DNA of 13,481 nt from Chloroflexota bacterium. GTDB taxonomy: Bacteria; Chloroflexota; Anaerolineae; CG2-30-64-16. The translations under genes and the position numbers were made by a program. The stretch spans positions 1 to 13,481 of the forward strand of contig JAKPQT010000236.1 of the NCBI GenBank assembly GCA_029555885.1, written 5' to 3'. Shown piece after piece: positions 1 to 7,064 of the stretch (position 1 is its first letter; every line of letters begins with the position of its first letter). The notes under the pieces are model-generated. The model was not told where the DNA came from. It did no database searches and saw nothing but the letters and a program-made list of their open reading frames with translations.

Positions 1-891
1 AAAGACAATCTCCCCAATCTGCTCGAAGTCGATCTGGTCCAGCCAGTCGCGCGCCGGCTCCGGCTCGACATCCTCCGGGGTCTGCTCGGTCATGTCGCCT
101 GCCTCCGCCCCGCGGTCACAGAGCGAACGGTAGGGGCAGAAGCGGCAGCGCCGCACGTCGTCCGTCTTGGGGAACGCTGCCTCGTCATCGCCGTCCGCGG
201 TGGCCGCCGTCGCAATCTCGTTGACCAGGTTGAGCAGGTAACGGCCGTCTGCGCGGCACTGCTCGTCGCTGTACGGCAGTCGCTCCGGCTGGCCGGGATG
301 GTTGGCGAACCAGTACAGCATGGTAATCTGGCCGGGCAGCAGCGGCTGGTCGCCGTTGAGGTGCGCGCCCGCGGTCGCGAGAATGTAGCGGTACACGCGC
401 GTCTGGAGCCGCGCGTTGAGCCACGCCTGCCTGGGGCGATGCTGGCCGGTCTTCCAGTCCACGATGACCGCTTGCTGGCCCGGCTGCACCGCGACGAGGT
501 CGTACTTTGCTACGATGCGGTACTCGCCCGCAGGCACGGAGAGCGTGATTTCCGGATGGCGCGTCGGCGGCAGGTCGGTTGGGCCGGCAGCGAGGTAGTT
601 CTGCCACCAGGTCAGCAGGCGACGTTCATCGCCCGCGTCCGCGGCCTCGTCGTCGATGCCGCCGGCCAGCGCGGTGAGCCGCTCCACGGGCAGGCCGAGT
701 TGGTGTTGGTGGATGAGCCGGTGGAAAGCCTCGCCCGCTGCCACGTGCGCCTCGTACTCGTCGACCGGCTCCGCCTCGACCGCGGGCCACGCGAGCTGGT
801 AGATGTACCGCAGCAGAAAGCGCCGCTTGCACTCCACATAATCCTGGAGGCTGGCCTGGCTGAACTGGAACTCAGGCGGAAGGATGCTCAT
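1..891 (-). CDS. RecB/AddB-type PD-(D/E)XK nuclease with Fe-S cluster (3' end off window)
   Basis: Reading leftwards from ATG at 891, the frame stays open for 297 codons to the window edge, so the C-terminus is missing. The order of motifs is that of the RecB/AddB/Cas4 nuclease family (PDDEXK_1): GEAFHRLIH (about 53-61, with H57), then AKYDLVAV (D131), then VIVDWKTG (D145 and K147, the catalytic D-x-K), then QTRVYRY (Q163 to Y167). A lone Cys21 in the N-terminal segment and CRFCPYRSLC (C249, C252, C258) match the C...CxxCx5C pattern that holds a 4Fe-4S cluster in AddB and Cas4. Expected activity is single-strand DNA nuclease, perhaps metal-dependent exonuclease. It starts 2 bases after the stop of the UvrD helicase gene, so translation is probably coupled and the product probably acts with it. 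No helicase motifs are visible here. A Cas4 role is possible by sequence but no CRISPR context is present. Confidence 0.9.
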   Translation of the reverse strand, partial: MSILPPEFQFSQASLQDYVECKRRFLLRYIYQLAWPAVEAEPVDEYEAHVAAGEAFHRLIHQHQLGLPVERLTALAGGIDDEAADAGDERRLLTWWQNYLAAGPTDLPPTRHPEITLSVPAGEYRIVAKYDLVAVQPGQQAVIVDWKTGQHRPRQAWLNARLQTRVYRYILATAGAHLNGDQPLLPGQITMLYWFANHPGQPERLPYSDEQCRADGRYLLNLVNEIATAATADGDDEAAFPKTDDVRRCRFCPYRSLCDRGAEAGDMTEQTPEDVEPEPARDWLDQIDFEQIGEIVF

Positions 892-893
892 GG

Positions 894-3143
894 TCAGGCT
901 GTCTCCTGGGAACGTCGGGATTGCCACCAGGTCTGCAACGCAATGAACGGCACGGCGGGCTGCGCACGGTGCGTCGCCGAACGGCCCGTGTTCCACGTCA
1001 CGATCAGGTCGCGCCGTGCGCGAGTGATGCAGACATAGAGCAGGCGCAGCCGCTCCGCCGCGTAGTCGAGCCGTGCCTGTTCGGTTGCCTCGCCCTCCGG
1101 GGGCGGCGGCTGGCCCTCGGCAGCGGCGGCGAGTTGGGCCAGCGTCTCGGCTTCCAGGTTGAGCCGGTCACGGACGAACCATCGCTCGGAGATGAAGCTG
1201 TCGCCGGGCATGGCCGAGGGGAAGTCGTAGTTGTTGGCCGACAGCAGGTAGACGCGGTCCCATTCGAGGCCCTTCGCCTTGTGTGCTGTGGCGACCACCA
1301 CCTTGCCCCGGTGGGCCTGCGGATCGAAGCCGGTGTCCTCGTCGGCCAGCCCCAGGAACTTGCGCTCGTTGCGCGCGATGACGGCCAGTTCCTGCGTCAG
1401 TTCCGGCAGCCGCCAGTGCGGATGGCTGGCTGCAGACTGGCGCAGCACGGCGGCCAGCTTGTACGTCAGGGCGAGGTCCGCAGGCCGTTCGAAGATGTCC
1501 TGTCCCACGGTCAGCAGGAGCTGGTCGATGGGCAGCGTGGTTGCGGCCTGCCACCGCCGAACGAACACACGGAACTCCGCCAGGTGCTCGCGCAGGTTGA
1601 GGTCGCCGTCGCCCTCGGCCAGCGGCACCGCGTCGAGCGCCTCCGGGTCGGGCCGCGGCCAGACGAACGCCTCCACCTCGCGCACCTTGCGCAGCGCGCG
1701 GGTCGCCGCATCCAGTCGCACCCGTAAGTCCGGGTCCTCCCGGTCTGCCCGCCGCCACACCTCGTAGGCCCGCGCCAGCTTGGCCGGGGAGGCCGGGTCG
1801 GCCAGGTAGTTGATGATGTTGCCGAGTGCGCCTGCTGTGTCACGGGTCGAGCGCGTGCTCTTGAGCATCTCGATGACCTCGATCTTGCGGGCGCGCAGCG
1901 CATCCGCCACCTTTTCGCCGCGGTCTGTAATCGGGGACAACACCGCGACGGTCTGGTCCATGTGTTCCGGCAGCCACTGCACGATGGACCTGACCACGGC
2001 CTCGATTTCCTCGTCCGGCGTCAGCTTCCGGCCGACCAACTGGATGGCCTCGGGCGCATCCGGCGGGTTGGGCTGCGGGTCGCCGGGCGGCGTCGGCTCG
2101 ATGCGCGTCGGCGCGAGCGCATCACGAAGGGCGTCGACGGGATGTTCGCTCCGGCTCCATTCGACGAGGTAGTTCGCCAGCGCCATAATGCTGGCGGTCG
2201 AGCGGCCCGAATTGGGCAGCTCGCGCGCGGTGACATCCTCCGCGGCCAGAAAGTCGCGCAGGTAGCGCGGGCTTGCGGTGGTGAATGTCTCGTAGATGGC
2301 CTGGTTCGGGTCACCGACGCGCACCCAGTTGCCGTTTGGGCCGGCGAGCAGGCGCAGGATTTCCTCCTGCAACCGGCTGGAGTCCTGCGCCTCGTCCTCC
2401 AGGATGTACGGCCAGCGGAAGCGGAGCCGCTGGAGGTAGTCCGGGTCCAACTGGAGCGCGCTGAGCGCGAGCCGGATGAGGTCGTCGTAGTCCACCGCGC
2501 CGCGATAGTTGAGGCTGCGTTGATAGTCGGCGTAGATGGCGAAGCCCATGTCCAGCAGGGGGACGTCATCCTCGATTTCCGCCAGGATGTCCAGCGCCAT
2601 GTCGGGCGTAATTTGGAGGTCCTTCGCCATGCCGATGAAGGCCAGCGCAATGTCGGTCACGAGGCGCGGCCAGTGGTCACGGCGCACCCAGTCGGCCTTG
2701 CGCTCGTCGATGGCCGGGTCGAGCCACCGCGTCAGGCTGTCGGGGTTTGCGCTGACCCAGGCCTCGACCGCGTCGCGCAGAATCTGGCTCGCCTCCCGTT
2801 CGTCCACGATGGCGAAATCTTCGGCCAGGCCGACCAGCCCGGGGCGCTCGCGCACGATGTCGTACGCCAGCCCGTGCAGCGTACGCACGCGGTAGCCTAC
2901 ATCGAGCAATCCGAGTTCTTTGACGAATTGGCCTACTCGCAGCGCGAAGTTGTCAACGGCTGAGTTGACGAGCGTTACAATCAGGATTTCCTGGTCATCG
3001 GCCAGGCTGGTCTCCGCGACGAGCCGCGCGGCCAGCGCGGAGAGCACCTGCGTCTTGCCGCTGCCGGGCACCGCGGACACGCCCATCTTGCCGCCGGTGT
3101 AGGCCAGGACTTCGGCCTGCTTGGGTCGGGGTGTGAACATCAT
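894..3143 (-). CDS. UvrD/Rep-family SF1A DNA helicase (AddA/PcrA-like, no nuclease domain)
   Basis: The 749-residue product carries the full SF1A set in order: Q-motif Gln9, Walker A AVPGSGKT (24-31), motif Ia around VNSAVDNF (59-66), motif II DEAQD (250-254), motif III GDPNQAIY (277-284), motif V ATAHKAKGLEWD (618-629) and motif VI YVCITRAR (703-710) with the arginine finger. It should be an active ATP-driven 3'-5' translocase on DNA. The length is close to PcrA/UvrD; AddA and RecB are much longer because they carry a C-terminal nuclease, which is absent here. Residues about 350-362 are a proline-rich stretch between the two helicase halves. Two ATG codons lie in tandem directly after the TAG of the upstream gene, with no intervening base, so start 3143 or 3140 cannot be distinguished. 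No good Shine-Dalgarno is visible, which fits translational coupling. The nuclease gene follows after 2 bases. Confidence 0.95.
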   Translation of the reverse strand: MMFTPRPKQAEVLAYTGGKMGVSAVPGSGKTQVLSALAARLVAETSLADDQEILIVTLVNSAVDNFALRVGQFVKELGLLDVGYRVRTLHGLAYDIVRERPGLVGLAEDFAIVDEREASQILRDAVEAWVSANPDSLTRWLDPAIDERKADWVRRDHWPRLVTDIALAFIGMAKDLQITPDMALDILAEIEDDVPLLDMGFAIYADYQRSLNYRGAVDYDDLIRLALSALQLDPDYLQRLRFRWPYILEDEAQDSSRLQEEILRLLAGPNGNWVRVGDPNQAIYETFTTASPRYLRDFLAAEDVTARELPNSGRSTASIMALANYLVEWSRSEHPVDALRDALAPTRIEPTPPGDPQPNPPDAPEAIQLVGRKLTPDEEIEAVVRSIVQWLPEHMDQTVAVLSPITDRGEKVADALRARKIEVIEMLKSTRSTRDTAGALGNIINYLADPASPAKLARAYEVWRRADREDPDLRVRLDAATRALRKVREVEAFVWPRPDPEALDAVPLAEGDGDLNLREHLAEFRVFVRRWQAATTLPIDQLLLTVGQDIFERPADLALTYKLAAVLRQSAASHPHWRLPELTQELAVIARNERKFLGLADEDTGFDPQAHRGKVVVATAHKAKGLEWDRVYLLSANNYDFPSAMPGDSFISERWFVRDRLNLEAETLAQLAAAAEGQPPPPEGEATEQARLDYAAERLRLLYVCITRARRDLIVTWNTGRSATHRAQPAVPFIALQTWWQSRRSQETA

Positions 3144-5477
3144 CTATCGGTTTCTCAGCACTTGCTGGATGACGCGCAGGAGCGCGCCGCGCTGCTCGAC
3201 GCCCGTCGCGCCCATCTGCGACCGGCCCAGGTGGATCTGCACCCGGCAGCGTCGCGTCAGGCCAATCACAAGGGCAGACAGCGCCTCCTGCCGTGCAGCG
3301 TACTCGTCTGCATCCGTCCACTGCGCGCCCGCCTGCCAGCGGCGGCTCAGCACGTAGGGTTGGGTGAGCGGCTGGTACAATCGCTCCCACCAGCCGCTGC
3401 TGCCCACGTCGAGCCAGAACTGGTGATCGACCGGCCGGTTGCTCATCAGAAAGGTGTAGGCCGGTGCGACCAGCACCGCGTCCTCCGGCTGGCGCTGCCA
3501 ACTGCGGATGTACTGCGCCGCGACCACGCCGTCCTGCACGAGCTCGACCCACTCTCGGCCCAGGTCCGCTGGAATGAACTGCTCGGCTGCGCTAGTGCTT
3601 CCGCTGCCAGTGGGAACCAGGGCCGGCGGCTGGCTCGCGGTGCGCGCGGCTGGACGTCCGCCGGCCGGCTCGCCCTCCGCCAGTTGCATCACCTGGCGGA
3701 ACTTGCGCGCCGATTCGATGACGTTGGCGGTAATTTCGCCCGCGTCGAAGCTGCCGTGGAACGCATAGCCGGGCTGCGACAGCAGCTCACCGAATAAGCG
3801 CGAGAGGAAGTGGTCCAGCTCCGCGGTGCGCCGTTTGGCCGCCTTGCGATCGCGTGCATCGCGCACCGGGGCGCGGCTGGCCGCGGCCTGGAGCTTTGCG
3901 TTCGCACTCAGCCAGGTGCGCAGCCCCTCGTACCGCCCGCCGAGCAGGAAAGTGAGCCGTTCCTGCATCTCCGGCTCGATCTCGTCGAACCCGTTGAGGT
4001 CGGCCTCACCATCCTGCGCCCGGTACGCAATCTCGGCCAGCAGTTGCGCGCGCACCAGGTCCATGTCGTTGACGGACAGCATCAGCGCGTGGGCCACGTC
4101 ATGCCGGGTCGGATGTGCGCGCCAGTGTGGATGGCAGAGCTGCGCCAGCGTCAGCAGGGCCAGGGTCGCCGGTTCTTCCGCCAGCGCGCGCGACGGGCGG
4201 TGCGAGCGCACCGGCACGCCGTATGCTGCAAGACGGGTCTCCAGCGAGAAGCGCAGCCCGCCGGTCATAAACGGGCTGAGCACCGCGATCTCGCTCGGCG
4301 GCACGCCCTCGTCGTTCACCAGCCCCGCGATGCGCTCCGCAACCCAGTCAAGCATTTGCGGGTGGAAGCGCTGAGGGGCATAGTCGAGTGCGGGGAGGGC
4401 GGGCCTCGCCCCCCCGCCCCCCTCTCCCGAAACCGTAGTTTCGGGAGAGGGGGGCGGGGGGATTAGGCTCAGCTCCTGTGGCGCGGGCGCAGCCTCACTT
4501 GGTCGCACGCGCAGCACGCGGCGCAGCCGTTCGCTCAGGTCTGCGACATCGGGCGACATGACGAAGGACTCGGTGAACGCGATGTGCTCCTCGCACGCGT
4601 CCTTCAGGCGATATGCGCTGGTCGGGTCCGCGGCCAGGAAGCGGCGATAGCCTGCACCCGTATCGTAGATGACCAGGGCGGAGCGGGCCGCGGGCAGCCA
4701 CTCGAGCAGCGTGTCGTGGCTGACGGGCGTGTCCTCCTCCGTGTTGTCGATGACGAGATGGCGGTAGCGGCCCTGCAGGTAGTCGCGACACCTGGACAGC
4801 GGCCACAGATGGCGCGTGAAGACCTCGACCTGGAGCGAGAAGTCCAGGAGGTTGTGTGCCAGACAGTATTGCCGGAAGCGGTTGGCGCACTCTTGTGCCT
4901 CGTCGTAGACGCGCAACTGGCTCGATTCACCGATCCACGCGGCCTTCAGCCGCGCGCCGACCTCGGTGTAGTCATAGCCGACCGATGCCGCCTTTGCCAG
5001 GTTGTCGAGAATCTGGCTGTAGAGGCGGTTGCGGTCGACGGTGATGGAGTCGAAGTAGCCATCGTCCAGCAGCGGGCGCACGATCCGCGCCATGAAGTAC
5101 TGCGCGGTTTCGAGCGTCAGGAACACCGGCGGGCGGTCGGGCCGGCCGAAGCCCGCCGCGAACGAGACCAGGGGCCAGAATAGCTCGGTCATGCGCTGCG
5201 CGAGGCCGCCCATCGTCAACACTGTGACCTCGCCGCCTGCGGGGGTGGATGGATGGCGTAGCATTTCGGTGTACGGGCCGGCCAGCGTGCGCTGGGGCAG
5301 GATCACCAGGATCTGGTCGCCGGGCACGCCGGATTGCAGCAGGTGGCGGACGCGCGCGACGCCTGCGCGCGTCTTGCCCGTCCCTGCCGGTCCCTCCAGG
5401 AAGGCGCGGCGGTCCAGCGGGAGCGTCGCAACGGCGCTCTGGGCCTCAGTCAATGGTAAGTTATAGGGTGACGCCAC
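3144..5477 (-). CDS. AddB/UvrD-like protein with degenerate helicase motifs
   Basis: The 777-residue product begins like a UvrD/AddB helicase with Walker A EGPAGTGKT (28-36). Later motifs are recognisable but eroded. The motif II position reads VIDNTEEDT (242-250) instead of DExQD. Motif III reads YDTGAGYRRFLAADP (271-285), which aligns without gaps to the usual GDpdQSIYrFrGADP but lacks the Gln. The motif V position (about 668-692) lacks HKxKGLE. Motif VI keeps Thr741-Arg742 in GLTRRCR. The start is GTG at 5477, because an in-frame stop lies at 5505-5507 and the next internal Met is residue 89. No nuclease domain is present, unlike AddB. Two low-complexity inserts occur: 339-356, encoded by a palindrome, and about 603-632. 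It is first of three coupled genes and is probably the AddB-like structural or DNA-scanning partner of the next helicase. Family membership is seen; the role is inferred. Confidence 0.85.
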   Translation of the reverse strand: MASPYNLPLTEAQSAVATLPLDRRAFLEGPAGTGKTRAGVARVRHLLQSGVPGDQILVILPQRTLAGPYTEMLRHPSTPAGGEVTVLTMGGLAQRMTELFWPLVSFAAGFGRPDRPPVFLTLETAQYFMARIVRPLLDDGYFDSITVDRNRLYSQILDNLAKAASVGYDYTEVGARLKAAWIGESSQLRVYDEAQECANRFRQYCLAHNLLDFSLQVEVFTRHLWPLSRCRDYLQGRYRHLVIDNTEEDTPVSHDTLLEWLPAARSALVIYDTGAGYRRFLAADPTSAYRLKDACEEHIAFTESFVMSPDVADLSERLRRVLRVRPSEAAPAPQELSLIPPPPSPETTVSGEGGGGARPALPALDYAPQRFHPQMLDWVAERIAGLVNDEGVPPSEIAVLSPFMTGGLRFSLETRLAAYGVPVRSHRPSRALAEEPATLALLTLAQLCHPHWRAHPTRHDVAHALMLSVNDMDLVRAQLLAEIAYRAQDGEADLNGFDEIEPEMQERLTFLLGGRYEGLRTWLSANAKLQAAASRAPVRDARDRKAAKRRTAELDHFLSRLFGELLSQPGYAFHGSFDAGEITANVIESARKFRQVMQLAEGEPAGGRPAARTASQPPALVPTGSGSTSAAEQFIPADLGREWVELVQDGVVAAQYIRSWQRQPEDAVLVAPAYTFLMSNRPVDHQFWLDVGSSGWWERLYQPLTQPYVLSRRWQAGAQWTDADEYAARQEALSALVIGLTRRCRVQIHLGRSQMGATGVEQRGALLRVIQQVLRNR
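4410..4461. repeat. Perfect 24-bp-arm palindrome inserted in frame in the AddB-like gene
   Basis: Arms at 4410-4433 and 4438-4461 are exact reverse complements around a 4-base loop (cgta). The left arm is six C, G, six C, then tctcccgaaac. On the coding strand it is read without a stop as a Pro-rich then Gly-rich stretch (residues 339-356, core SPETTVSGEGGGG) between the two halves of the helicase-like fold. The composition and symmetry look like a dispersed palindromic element, comparable in concept to the Rickettsia palindromic elements found inside reading frames. Only one copy is present in this window, so its dispersed nature is inference. Confidence 0.8.
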
Positions 5478-5511
5478 GATACACTGCCCCGATTTCTGCT
5501 GTATTTACCCC

Positions 5512-5540
5512 ATTTTAGCACAAGTGTTTCGAAAAATCAA
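5512..5540 (-). promoter_or_regulatory. sigma70-like promoter of the helicase-nuclease operon
   Basis: On the minus strand TTGATT (5535-5540) and TAAAAT (5512-5517) are separated by exactly 17 bases, in an AT-rich island that stands out from the GC-rich surroundings. The implied start of transcription is near 5505, giving a short leader of roughly 28 bases before the GTG at 5477. It is the only convincing promoter upstream of the three-gene operon. Confidence 0.6.
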
Positions 5541-5562
5541 CTTATGCTCGACATAATTACGC

Positions 5563-6927
5563 TCACTGTGCCCCGAACAGCGCCAGGATCCGGGCGGTGT
5601 GGCGGATGCCCTTCTCGAACAGGTCAAGCCGGATGTTCTCATCCGGCGCGTGGACGCGGCCGCCAGGATGCCCGAAGCCGACTGTGGCGATGGGCACGTG
5701 CAGGTGCTCGATGAAGGCATGGTTTGGGCCCGATCCACCGATCATGGGCACGACCACCATCTCATGCTCGAACACCCCGCGTGCAGCCTCGACCGTCAGG
5801 TGGATGAAGGGATCGTCTGGGTCCACGCGGCCCGGCGCCTCGCCGCCCATCAGCGTGACCTGGACGTCGCTGAAGCCCTCCGCATCCAGGTGGCTGTGCA
5901 GCTTTGCCAGCACCTCTTCGGGGGTCTGGTTCGGCACCAGCCGGAAATCGACCTTCGCGCTCGCCTCCGCGGGGAGCACGGTCTTGGTCCCCGGTCCCTG
6001 ATAGCCGGCGGTCAGCCCGCAGATGGTGCAGGTCGGCTCGAACACCTCCGCCACCTTCAGCTCAAGCCCGCCCGTCATGCCGCGCAGGAAGCCGGGCAGT
6101 TCATAACGCCGAAGGTAGTCTTCCGCGGTGTCCGGCGCGGCTGCCAGCAGCTCCAGGTCGCGCGGGGTCGGGGGCACCACGTTGTCGTAGAAGCCGGGGA
6201 TGCAGATGCGCTCATCCGGTCCCTTCAGGCTGTTCAGCGCCCAGGTCAGCCGCCAGGCCGCATTCGGGAAGATGGACCCGCCCGTGCCGGAGTGGGCATC
6301 CTGCGCAGCCGTCTTGACGCGCAGCTCAACGTAGCAAATGCCGCGCATCCCGCAGTACTGGAGAGGCACCTCATTCGCGTCCACGCCGCCGAACTCCCAG
6401 ACACAGGCGTCGGCCGCGAGGCGGTCCTTGTGGGCGGCAACGAATTCGGGCAGATGGATGCTGCCCATCTCCTCCTCGCCCTCGACCAGGAACTTGACGC
6501 GGCAGGGCAGGTCGCCTGTCGCGGCGAGCAGCGCGTCGAGCGCGGCGATGCGGCTGAACAGGTGGCCCTTGTCGTCGCTGACCCCGCGCGCGTACAGCGC
6601 GCCGTCGCGCACGGTCGGCTGGAAGGCCGGGGAGGTCCACAGCTCCAGCGGCTCCGCGGGCTGCACGTCGTAGTGGTTGTAGAAGATGAGGGTCTTGTCG
6701 CTGCGGCCGCCGCGCTCGGCGTAGACGACGGGGTGACCGTCTGTCGGCATGATTTCGGTTTCGAAGCCGCGGCGCCGCAGCATCTCAGCCACGAACGCCG
6801 CGCACTCGGCCATGCCTTCGCCCTGCGCCGCCACGCTGGGCAGCGCGCACAGGTCCGACAGCTCCGCAATCCAGGCATCCATGTGTGCTGTGATATGGGC
6901 GTCCAATCGGCTGAACAACTCGTCCAT
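5563..6927 (-). CDS. M20-family metallodipeptidase
   Basis: The 454-residue product is a complete M20 dipeptidase of the long, carnosinase/DapE-related type. Visible active-site elements are NHYDVQP (H85, D87), ARGVSDDKG (bridging Asp 118/119), EGEEEMGS (catalytic Glu152, metal Glu153), a probable ligand in VWEFGG (Glu178), AHSGTGG (His212, in the lid or dimerisation domain) and GGRVHAPDE (His426). It should be a cytoplasmic two-metal hydrolase that cleaves dipeptides or similar small amide substrates; no signal peptide is visible. ATG at 6927 is preceded at a rather long distance by an AGGGG element. It lies downstream of the CPG2-like gene on the same strand, 137 bases away, with an inverted-repeat element between them, so co-transcription is possible but unproven. 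The exact substrate cannot be told from sequence. Confidence 0.95.
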   Translation of the reverse strand: MDELFSRLDAHITAHMDAWIAELSDLCALPSVAAQGEGMAECAAFVAEMLRRRGFETEIMPTDGHPVVYAERGGRSDKTLIFYNHYDVQPAEPLELWTSPAFQPTVRDGALYARGVSDDKGHLFSRIAALDALLAATGDLPCRVKFLVEGEEEMGSIHLPEFVAAHKDRLAADACVWEFGGVDANEVPLQYCGMRGICYVELRVKTAAQDAHSGTGGSIFPNAAWRLTWALNSLKGPDERICIPGFYDNVVPPTPRDLELLAAAPDTAEDYLRRYELPGFLRGMTGGLELKVAEVFEPTCTICGLTAGYQGPGTKTVLPAEASAKVDFRLVPNQTPEEVLAKLHSHLDAEGFSDVQVTLMGGEAPGRVDPDDPFIHLTVEAARGVFEHEMVVVPMIGGSGPNHAFIEHLHVPIATVGFGHPGGRVHAPDENIRLDLFEKGIRHTARILALFGAQ

Positions 6928-6965
6928 GATGTCTACCCCTTGCTGTCAAATGTAGATCAGATTGT

Positions 6966-7050
6966 CTCACGCAAAGACGCAAAGAACGCCAAGAAGCCAA
7001 ACTGATGGTTAGACCAAGCTTTTCTCCGCGCCTTTGCGCCTTTGCGTGAG
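6966..7050. repeat. Intergenic inverted repeat, 'cgcaaagacgcaaag' family, copy 1
   Basis: The left arm begins ctcacgcaaagacgcaaag (6966-6984). The right arm (about 7031-7050) is its reverse complement with a single mismatch over the outer 20 bases. The centre contains smaller pairings (gaagc with gcttttc; ggtt with aacc-like bases). It occupies most of the gap between the two M20 genes. No T-run follows the hairpin on either strand, so it is not a standard terminator. It shares 21 of 24 bases with the element at 10531-10607. Confidence 0.8.
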
Positions 7051-7064
7051 CTGTATTCGGTCCG

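Noticed and set aside
1..891. Cas4 of a CRISPR system
   Set aside because: The fold and cysteines would allow it, but there is no array, cas1 or cas2 in the window, and the gene is coupled to UvrD-type genes.
298..1038. 246-codon open frame on the plus strand opposite the nuclease gene
   Set aside because: It is antisense to a gene with clear catalytic and Fe-S motifs; the Arg/Val/Leu-rich translation has no domain pattern and follows from high-GC codon bias.
1962..2963. 333-codon open frame on the plus strand opposite the UvrD helicase
   Set aside because: It is a shadow of the helicase gene in GC-rich DNA, with no family features.
3621..3666. 9-bp inverted repeat (ggccggcgg / ccgccggcc) in the second low-complexity insert of the AddB-like gene
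   Set aside because: It is short, imperfectly centred and made only of G and C, so it is expected by chance in this composition.
5542..5556. Small inverted repeat TTATG-5-CATAA upstream of the helicase operon promoter
   Set aside because: The 5-bp arms are too short to support an operator or terminator, and no second copy is seen.
5599..7005. 468-codon open frame on the plus strand opposite the M20 dipeptidase
   Set aside because: The translation has no recognisable motif, is antisense to a complete metallopeptidase, and its C-terminus is made of the intergenic repeat.
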